A DNA stretch of 64,000 bases, from contig JUEB01000026.1 of the NCBI GenBank assembly GCA_000802095.1, forward strand, positions 186,001 through 250,000, written 5' to 3'. Every line of letters starts with the position of its first letter. Within the stretch, counting starts at the first letter, position 1. The position numbers and the translations under genes are program-made. This stretch comes from Peptococcaceae bacterium BICA1-7. Lineage in GTDB: Bacteria; Bacillota; Desulfotomaculia; Desulfotomaculales; Desulfocucumaceae. Of the stretch, positions 58,606 to 64,000 are shown piece after piece. The notes beneath the pieces are model-generated. The model ran no database searches, had not been told where the DNA came from, and saw only the letters and a program-made list of their open reading frames with translations.

Positions 58606-59351
58606 TTCTTTATTCCTCCGGCCGGATTGGCATTTATATTACCTATACCTTTTTTCTTAACTATCATAAGGGACATATAATCCATCTTCTGTCCCGCCAG
58701 CGTATCTATATCAGCAGTAAAGAACTGGTCCCGGTAGCCGCACCTGCTGAAATAAACAGCCCTGCCGCTCATTTCCGTTCTTTCCAGAAGGCTTAGCACT
58801 TCATCCACCCTTCTGTTTACCTTCATCAGCACCACGTTGTCAAACCTTTTCAACACATCTTCAAGATCATCAACGCCGTAGGCCGCCGGTATAATCACCA
58901 GGCTTTCTTCAGCCTCGGCCAGGGGAATTCCAGCCAGCGAGGCGCAGGCCGCCATGGCCATAACCCCTGGAACAGTCTCACACTGCACCGAAGGATGATT
59001 TGTTTTTAGATACTTGAGCACATAGGCATAGGTACTGTAAAACATTGGGTCCCCTATGGTGACAAAGGCCACTTTCCGGCCCAGATTCACCTCCCGGGCC
59101 ACCGCGTCTCCGGCCTCCGCCCAGCTCTTTTCCAGCACCGACCTGTCCCTGGACATGGGAAATGAGAGCTCCAGCAGCTCAAATTCCTTTTTAGCAATCC
59201 CTCTGACCACCTGCAGGGCCAGGCTGTCCCTATCCGCCGAAGAAACCGGCACACAAATTGTGTCAACCTCACCCAATATTCTGACGGCTTTCAGGGTTAC
59301 CAGCTCCGGGTCACCGGGGCCCACACCCAGGCCATAAAATTTTCCTGTCAA
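58602..59351 (-). CDS. cbiL: Cobalt-factor II / precorrin-2 C20-methyltransferase
   Basis: CbiL methylates C-20 of the cobalt-containing ring. The 249-residue protein has MTGKFYGLGVGPGDPELVTLKAVRIL, VAFVTIGDPMFYSTYAYVLKYL, CETVPGVMAMAACASLAGIPLAEAEES and NVVLMKVNRRVDEVLSLL, typical of CbiL/CobI. It lies 3 nt after cbiT. Confidence 0.96.
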   Translation of the reverse strand: MTGKFYGLGVGPGDPELVTLKAVRILGEVDTICVPVSSADRDSLALQVVRGIAKKEFELLELSFPMSRDRSVLEKSWAEAGDAVAREVNLGRKVAFVTIGDPMFYSTYAYVLKYLKTNHPSVQCETVPGVMAMAACASLAGIPLAEAEESLVIIPAAYGVDDLEDVLKRFDNVVLMKVNRRVDEVLSLLERTEMSGRAVYFSRCGYRDQFFTADIDTLAGQKMDYMSLMIVKKKGIGNINANPAGGIKK

Positions 59352-59354
59352 ATT

Positions 59355-59948
59355 TCACACCCCACATCTCCAGGCAGTAATTACATACACCGGATTATAT
59401 GCCTTCATCAGGCGGCTGGCCCCCATTACCTGGGCCTTGCTAATGCTTACCTGGATCACTTCGGTCTCCCACCCGCCCTGAAGGCATTCCAGGGATGATC
59501 CCAGTGTATCCAGAGTAACTGCGTTGATAACTATTCTTCCTCCCAAATTGAGCCTGTCCTGGGCCGACCTGATTATACTTTTAAGCATTCCGCCTGAACC
59601 GCCAATAATGACACGGTCAGGTGAGGGCAGGCCATCCAGAGCTCCCGGCGCCTCGCCCATGATCACCTGTATATTTTCAACACCAAAAAGAAGGCTGTTT
59701 TCCCTTGTAAGGCGGCAGCCCTCTGATGATTTTTCAACGGCATAAACCATCCCGCCAGGAGTCATTCTGGCAGCCTCCACCGATATGGAGCCGGTTCCGC
59801 TGCCCACGTCCCACACCACCAGACCGGGTATCAGCCTGGCCTTTGAGAGAGTTATAACCCTTATCTCTTCTTTAGTCATAGGAACAGTTCCTCTGGCAAA
59901 AAAGCTGTCAGGTATTCCGGCTGCTCCATATTCTTTCTTATTAATCAT
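59355..59948 (-). CDS. cbiT: Cobalt-precorrin-6B C15-methyltransferase (decarboxylating)
   Basis: CbiT methylates C-15 and decarboxylates the C-12 side chain. The 197-residue class I methyltransferase has GIPDSFFARGTVPMTKEEIRVITLSKARL (family N terminus), VVWDVGSGTGSISVEAARM (SAM site, about 46-64), VYAVEKSSEGCRLTREN and DRVIIGGSGGMLKSII. It overlaps cbiE by 8 bp and works with it on the same substrate; in aerobic organisms the two are fused as CobL. Confidence 0.96.
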   Translation of the reverse strand: MINKKEYGAAGIPDSFFARGTVPMTKEEIRVITLSKARLIPGLVVWDVGSGTGSISVEAARMTPGGMVYAVEKSSEGCRLTRENSLLFGVENIQVIMGEAPGALDGLPSPDRVIIGGSGGMLKSIIRSAQDRLNLGGRIVINAVTLDTLGSSLECLQGGWETEVIQVSISKAQVMGASRLMKAYNPVYVITAWRCGV

Positions 59949-60564
59949 TCAGTACCACCATCACGCAATTGTGGCGCCCTTTTAATTCCTCAGGATAAAT
60001 TTCCCCGGACTTCAGTTCCAGTATATACTCCGAAGGCATGCTTAAATCAAAGCAAAAATAGAACTTTCTCTCCGGTCCGGTATTTTCCAGCAGCTTAAAA
60101 AGCTTTTCAGGTGGATTATCGCTTCCTGTTAACAGAGCAGTCTTACTGCTTTGTGCGGCCAGCTCAGCCAGTCCACCGGAGGGCCTTCCGTGGGCGCTCA
60201 ATATCATGGCGTCGTGCCAGGGCAGACACAGTCTGGCAAAAGCCAGCTGAACCGAGCTTACGCCTGGAAAAACCTCTATCTCCCCCGGATCCCAGAATTT
60301 TTTTAAGAAGCTCAGCACACCATACAAACCGGGGTCCCCGGTGGCCAGCACAGCCACTCCCTCTTCCCGGCGCCCCCTTATTATTGCCGCTATTTCTTCC
60401 AGGTTATTGGCTAATATATACTTTTCCTGTCCAGGCAGGGCAAATTCCTCCAGGTGCCTTTTCCCGCCAATGACCACCCGGGCTCCTTTTATGGCCTCCA
60501 GGGCCTCAAAGGTAATCATAGACCTGATTCCTGGCCCTACCCCGATCACCTTAATCTTTTGCAT
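59941..60564 (-). CDS. cbiE: Cobalt-precorrin-7 C5-methyltransferase
   Basis: CbiE methylates C-5. The roughly 207-residue SAM enzyme has KIKVIGVGPGIRSMITFEALEAI, VVIGGKRHLEEFA, GVAVLATGDPGLYGVLSFLKKFW, IEVFPGVSSVQLAFARL and MILSAHGRPSGGLAELA. ATG 60564 with GGGGAG 9 nt upstream was chosen; the frame runs to 60660 inside cbiD. It overlaps the end of cbiD by 19 bp. Confidence 0.95.
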   Translation of the reverse strand: MQKIKVIGVGPGIRSMITFEALEAIKGARVVIGGKRHLEEFALPGQEKYILANNLEEIAAIIRGRREEGVAVLATGDPGLYGVLSFLKKFWDPGEIEVFPGVSSVQLAFARLCLPWHDAMILSAHGRPSGGLAELAAQSSKTALLTGSDNPPEKLFKLLENTGPERKFYFCFDLSMPSEYILELKSGEIYPEELKGRHNCVMVVLND

Positions 60565-61664
60565 CCCATAAGTCTCCCCAGATCTTCGGCACTTTCGTCG
60601 AGGCCCAGAATTCTTCCTTCCCGGGCTGTTATTACAGTGCCCACCCTTAATTTTTGCCACACGTACTCGGAAGCCTTACTACTTGCCCGCTGTGCTATGG
60701 TATCAAATATTCCCTGTAAATCCCACTTTTTTAGAAGCAGCACAGCCCCTTCCAGGGTGTTTATATTCAATATCTGGTCAATTATATCCTTTTTTGCACC
60801 CAAAAGGGCGGCATATGCTGCCAGTATTTCCCTGCGCCCATCGGCCACCCGGCTGTGGGTATTGAATATGCCTCCGGCAACTTTTACCATCTTGCCCACA
60901 TGACCCCACAGAATAACTGACTCTATGCCCTCCCCGGCACACTTCTCCAGCATAAAACCAACATAATTGCTCATCTCGATTACACAGTGGCCGTCAAATC
61001 CGTATTCATCCACGGCCTGGCGGTAGCCCAACCCCCCCGGGGTTAGCACTACTTTTTTATGGCCCAGGGCCACTGCTTTTTTTATAAAAGGAACCAGTGA
61101 GTCCTTAAGCGCCTCCTCGGACATGGGACGAACAATTCCCGAGGTGCCCAGTATGGAAATGCCTCCCATTATTCCCAGACGCGAGTTAAGAGTCCTCTCC
61201 GCTGCCACGGCGCCCCCGGGAACACTTATGGTTATCTCGATACCCACTCCTGCCGGAGCCAGTCCGCCAACCGCATCCCTGATCATTCTGGCGGGCACAG
61301 GATTTATGGCAGGCTCCCCAACCGGCACAGGAAGTCCTGGGGCTGCTACCACCCCCACGCCGGTCCCGCCCTTTATGATTACCCCTGCTGCCGGAGCAGC
61401 ACACACCCGGGCCACAATATCCAGCCCGTGGGTAACATCGGGGTCATCACCGCCGTCCTTGACCACTACCGCCCTGACGCCTTCTCCGTCGTACTCCGCC
61501 GCTTTTACCGGCACCTTTATTATGTCTCCCCGGGGGTTGGCCACCTCCACCAACAGGGGGCGCTCACCCTTAAACAGAAGAAGAGCCGCTGCCCTTGCGG
61601 CCGCAGCGGCCGAAGCGCCCGTGGTCACCCCGCAGCGCAGACTGTTTTTATCCTTACTGCCCAT
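60546..61664 (-). CDS. cbiD: Cobalt-precorrin-5B C1-methyltransferase
   Basis: CbiD methylates C-1. The roughly 372-residue protein has LRCGVTTGASAAAAARAAALLLF, IKGGTGVGVVAAPGLPVPVGEPAINPVPARMI, AERTLNSRLGIMGGISILGTSGIVRPMSEEAL and VVLTPGGLGYRQAV. It is the first gene of the cbi operon. ATG 61664 with AGGTGA 5 nt upstream is preferred to GTG 61673. No cobalamin riboswitch fits in the 79 bp upstream. Confidence 0.96.
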   Translation of the reverse strand: MGSKDKNSLRCGVTTGASAAAAARAAALLLFKGERPLLVEVANPRGDIIKVPVKAAEYDGEGVRAVVVKDGGDDPDVTHGLDIVARVCAAPAAGVIIKGGTGVGVVAAPGLPVPVGEPAINPVPARMIRDAVGGLAPAGVGIEITISVPGGAVAAERTLNSRLGIMGGISILGTSGIVRPMSEEALKDSLVPFIKKAVALGHKKVVLTPGGLGYRQAVDEYGFDGHCVIEMSNYVGFMLEKCAGEGIESVILWGHVGKMVKVAGGIFNTHSRVADGRREILAAYAALLGAKKDIIDQILNINTLEGAVLLLKKWDLQGIFDTIAQRASSKASEYVWQKLRVGTVITAREGRILGLDESAEDLGRLMGCKRLR

Positions 61665-61723
61665 ACATTTCACCTGCAGATCCTATATGACTTAAGTTGG
61701 CCAAAGGCTATACAACAAGCCAA

Positions 61724-61744
61724 ACAGCCGGTTTCCCCGGCTGT
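61724..61744 (-). terminator. Hairpin at the dnaD stop
   Basis: ACAGCCGG and CCGGCTGT form a perfect 8-bp stem with a 5-nt loop starting within the dnaD stop codon. TTGGCTTGTT follows on the minus strand, a weak T-rich tail. Confidence 0.55.
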
Positions 61745-62547
61745 CACGTCAGGTAAAGCTTCTTAATAAGGGCTTTCTTCCTGCTGCTTTCAGCTGTATC
61801 ACCGGCCGGGGGCTCTTTCCTTCTAGCTTCCCTGGCCGCCTTAATGCCCTGGTACTGCTTATCATGCTCTTTTATGGAGGTTATCGAATTGAGGTTGTTT
61901 TTCCTCCATTCCAGAAGTATGGTGTCAATATACCTGAAATTCCACTTGCCGTTTAGAACTGCCCTTTTTAACGCCTCGTGAACCAGATCCGGACCTGCCT
62001 GATCTATCCACTGGGTTATTTTTTCTGTCTCAATCGGTGACAACGGCCTGCCGAATTCCTTTTCAAAACTTTTATAGCACCGTGTAACCATTTCTTTTTT
62101 GACAGGCTTCTGGCCATCCAGCTTGCTTCCGGCCCTTTCTATCTCCTTGGCCCTTGAGCAGGCCCAGTAGTCGGAAAGCTTTTCCATAAGAGGTTCGAAG
62201 TCATAGCCTGTAATAACATCATCACTGGCCACATCATAATACAAATTTTCTGCAATCACTTTTTTTTCCAAGAGAGATTTAATATTTTTTTCAATTTCTT
62301 CATGGGTTGAAGAAAGACACTCCGCCAGCGCATCGGTGGCCGGAAGCAGGTTCTTTTCATGGCATGAGTATCTGTAAATCTGTATCAGGGTCATCATTTC
62401 ACTGTCGGTTATATTCATGAATTTATAATACTTCAAAAGTATACTGGGAACATTTACCGATCCGGACATCCACAGATCGGTCCCAAAAGCGGCGGCAATA
62501 TTCCCCTGTCTGTATTTTTTTACCGTACTGCCAATCTTTGAGAACAT
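61744..62547 (-). CDS. dnaD: DnaD-like replication initiation protein
   Basis: DnaD helps to load the replicative helicase in Firmicutes. The 267-residue protein has an N-terminal winged-helix region (about 30-110; VPSILLKYYKFMNITDSEMMTLIQIYRYS) and the C-terminal DnaD/DnaB_2 domain (about 165-225; CYKSFEKEFGRPLSPIETEKITQWIDQA and LNGKWNFRYIDTILLEWRKNN). The tail is basic. Start ATG 62547 has GGCGGGGG upstream. A terminator-like hairpin at its stop separates it from the cbi operon. Confidence 0.88.
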   Translation of the reverse strand: MFSKIGSTVKKYRQGNIAAAFGTDLWMSGSVNVPSILLKYYKFMNITDSEMMTLIQIYRYSCHEKNLLPATDALAECLSSTHEEIEKNIKSLLEKKVIAENLYYDVASDDVITGYDFEPLMEKLSDYWACSRAKEIERAGSKLDGQKPVKKEMVTRCYKSFEKEFGRPLSPIETEKITQWIDQAGPDLVHEALKRAVLNGKWNFRYIDTILLEWRKNNLNSITSIKEHDKQYQGIKAAREARRKEPPAGDTAESSRKKALIKKLYLT

Positions 62548-62700
62548 AATATACCCCCGCCCTAAAATGTACTTTTATTCTATGGCACTGCCGGCTGTTT
62601 GTCCAGTATAAAAAGCCTTTACAGCCACTATTTTCTAAAGCTGAAAGCCCCGTAAAACATCATTTTTCAGTGCTCCCAAAAATATAAAACGACTGGACAA

Positions 62701-63234
62701 TTACTTTATTTCAGCACCCAGAACTTCGGCCATCTGCCTGAGGGCCCAGTGATGCGCCTCCTCATCGAAGGAGGCCACCCCTTCCCTGTAAACCACTACG
62801 TGATAGTCCCTGTTGCAAAGCTCTTCTACTGTATACAAAACGCATATATTGGTACAGAGCCCCACCACCTCTACGGTCTCAGGCTTCAAATCAAGCATTA
62901 TCTGGTTTAAGTTGGTTTTGAAAAAGCCGCTGAACCTGCTTTTGGGCACCCTTATAGCAAAGGAATACTCTTCCACCAGTAATTTTATATCATCTATAAT
63001 GGCCGCCCCCTCGGAACCATATATACAGTGCGGGGGGAATTTTTTAAACTCCAGGTCCCGGGTATCATGGGCGTCTGTAATAAATATAACAGGAAGTTTA
63101 AGAGATATGAACTCACTGACCTTGTCCACCACAAAAGGAATAATACTGTCAGCGGAGCTTCCGCAGTACAGCGCCCCATCTTTTTTTGCAAAGTCGTTTA
63201 GCATATCAACCACTATTAAAACCCGTTTATTCAC
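62701..63234 (-). CDS. Isochorismatase/nicotinamidase-family hydrolase
   Basis: The roughly 177-residue cysteine hydrolase has the triad Asp in VLIVVDMLNDFA, Lys in RVPKSRFSGFF and Cys in VVGLCTNICVLYTV, plus a FITDAHD segment near the metal site. These fit nicotinamidase (NAD salvage), though isochorismatase-like relatives exist. GTG 63234 with GGAGGAAGG upstream is chosen; the frame extends to 63285 into the HAD gene. It follows the HAD hydrolase gene by 25 bp and is probably co-transcribed. Confidence 0.85.
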   Translation of the reverse strand: MNKRVLIVVDMLNDFAKKDGALYCGSSADSIIPFVVDKVSEFISLKLPVIFITDAHDTRDLEFKKFPPHCIYGSEGAAIIDDIKLLVEEYSFAIRVPKSRFSGFFKTNLNQIMLDLKPETVEVVGLCTNICVLYTVEELCNRDYHVVVYREGVASFDEEAHHWALRQMAEVLGAEIK

Positions 63235-63259
63235 TTTAATACCTTCCTCCCAGTCAAAT

Positions 63260-63967
63260 TTACACAGCCATATTGATTTTCCCAAGATAGCGGGGAATCA
63301 TCCGAAGTGATTTCAGAGTCACGAATTCCCCAATGGGATCTTCATTTTCATAATGCCAGGTATACCTGTTAGGAATGTAAATACAGTTAAAGCCCGCCCT
63401 TAGTCCGGGGTTTATTTCAGATTTAATGCTGTTTCCCACAATCCAAGAGGAACTGTTGTCCAGGCCATGAGAGCCGGCTATTTTTTTGTATTCTTCTGGT
63501 GTTTTGTCTCTTAATACAAAAATATCGTCAAATAGCTCCTTCAGGCCGCTGTCTTTTATTCTCTGCCACTGCACAGTGGGGTCTCCCTTGGTGGCCAGCA
63601 GTATATGAAAATCTCCCCGCAGACTCTCCAGCACCTCTATAGCTCCTGGAACAATATCAGGCCTCTGCTCAAAAACCCACCAACCTATCCTCTCTACCTC
63701 TTTACACTTTTCCGGGTCCCCGCTGATGCCCTTTCTGCTGCAAAAGTGCCTGTATGTCTGCACCATGGCCTGGGGGAAGCATTCTTTCATGTATCCGCCC
63801 ATTTTTTTTACATTCTCTATATCATTCCTGTCAAGTGTTTCCAGAACCTCAGCTGCGGGAAAATCCAGGCTCTTCATAAAGGAAGTGAATCTCTCCCTGG
63901 ATATTTCAAAATGCACGGTGGTTTCCACCAGTGTATCATCAAAGTCAAAAATAATACCTTTCTTCAT
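63260..63967 (-). CDS. HAD-family hydrolase
   Basis: The 235-residue phosphatase-like protein has motif I IIFDFDDTLVETT, motif II LLATKGDP (T in the usual S/T position), a Lys near ALRDKTPEEYKKI-type context, and motif IV IVGNSIKSEINPG with one acidic residue. The cap domain lies between (about 15-95). Small-molecule phosphatases such as phosphoglycolate- or nucleotidase-like enzymes have this layout; the substrate is unknown. Its ATG overlaps a TGA of the preceding frame. Confidence 0.85.
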   Translation of the reverse strand: MKKGIIFDFDDTLVETTVHFEISRERFTSFMKSLDFPAAEVLETLDRNDIENVKKMGGYMKECFPQAMVQTYRHFCSRKGISGDPEKCKEVERIGWWVFEQRPDIVPGAIEVLESLRGDFHILLATKGDPTVQWQRIKDSGLKELFDDIFVLRDKTPEEYKKIAGSHGLDNSSSWIVGNSIKSEINPGLRAGFNCIYIPNRYTWHYENEDPIGEFVTLKSLRMIPRYLGKINMAV

Positions 63968-64000
63968 ATTATAAACCCCGCTTTCATAACCTCCGGGCTC
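63964..64000 (-). CDS. Possible C-terminal end of an upstream gene (cut by window edge)
   Basis: A second frame open to the right edge ends in TGA at 63966-63964, overlapping the HAD ATG by 4 bp (ATGA) and reading SPEVMKAGFII at its end. This overlap is typical of coupled genes, but only 12 codons are visible. Confidence 0.3.
   Translation of the reverse strand, partial: SPEVMKAGFII

Noticed and set aside
61665-61743. Cobalamin riboswitch upstream of cbiD
   Set aside because: Only 79 bp separate cbiD from dnaD and no B12-box-like conserved sequence is visible.
61744-62547. Phage remnant, because the DnaD domain also occurs in phage proteins
   Set aside because: The full two-domain layout and the absence of any other phage-like gene favour chromosomal DnaD.

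Overview
The window looks like the chromosome of an anaerobic, endospore-forming Firmicute, most likely a Peptococcaceae/Desulfotomaculum-Pelotomaculum type organism. The sequence evidence is a gerA-type germinant receptor operon, the cortex-lytic enzyme SleB, a Spo0E-like phosphatase, a Rex redox repressor, a DnaD replication protein, an NADH-linked iron-sulfur oxidoreductase pair, a selenocysteine tRNA, and haem made through the siroheme (Ahb) route. No prophage, transposase or CRISPR array was seen.

Layout. 0-5 kb: the end of a MoxR-type ATPase, YjbQ, Rex, a cyclase-family hydrolase, an FAD oxidoreductase and small helical proteins. 5.3-9.6 kb: the germination operon gerA-gerB-gerC, followed by a small two-helix membrane ORF with a non-standard start. 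9.6-12.7 kb: a ZIP transporter, an orphan NtrC-type regulator and a 54-residue Spo0E-like protein. 12.7-24 kb: a long leftward cluster (polyprenyl synthase, sirC, hemA, hemC, cobA-hemD fusion, ahbC-like, hemB, ahbD-like, ahbA, ahbB, hemL) that encodes the steps from glutamyl-tRNA to siroheme and on to haem. 24.3 kb: tRNA-Sec with its own promoter and terminator. 24.4-29.3 kb: three poorly known membrane proteins and the NuoE/NuoF-like pair. 29.5-43 kb: a mixed region (ddl, an orphan korB, a GNAT enzyme, purQL, a universal stress protein, a ligase-less Pnkp, rnhA, a methyltransferase, a lone carbohydrate-binding module, a DUF2512-type protein and a P-loop/Asp23 fusion) interrupted by several families of intergenic repeats. 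43.3-54.2 kb: sleB, then an eight-gene leftward operon for oxidation of an amino or imino acid (DapA-family lyase, Asp/Glu-type racemase, heteromeric FAD/Fe-S dehydrogenase, aldehyde dehydrogenase, sodium symporter), headed by a sigma-54 activator gene. 54.3-61.7 kb: an anaerobic cobalamin operon, cbiDETLFGHJXC. 61.7-64 kb: DnaD, an isochorismatase-family hydrolase and a HAD hydrolase.

The two tetrapyrrole clusters fit together. The first makes uroporphyrinogen III and, by CobA and SirC, sirohydrochlorin. The second inserts cobalt (CbiX) and carries all steps to cobyrinate. AhbABCD takes siroheme to haem. CbiX is the only chelatase visible, so it may serve both metals (inference).

The strongest unexplained structures are two BIME-like arrays of about 30-bp units. 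Each fills the whole gap between two convergent genes, with the units inverted about the centre. A second repeat family stops exactly at the stop codons of korB and sleB. A 38-bp almost perfect palindrome lies next to the sigma-54 activator and upstream of the operon it probably controls. Two genes (9432-9605 and 40522-40881) appear to start at ATT codons.
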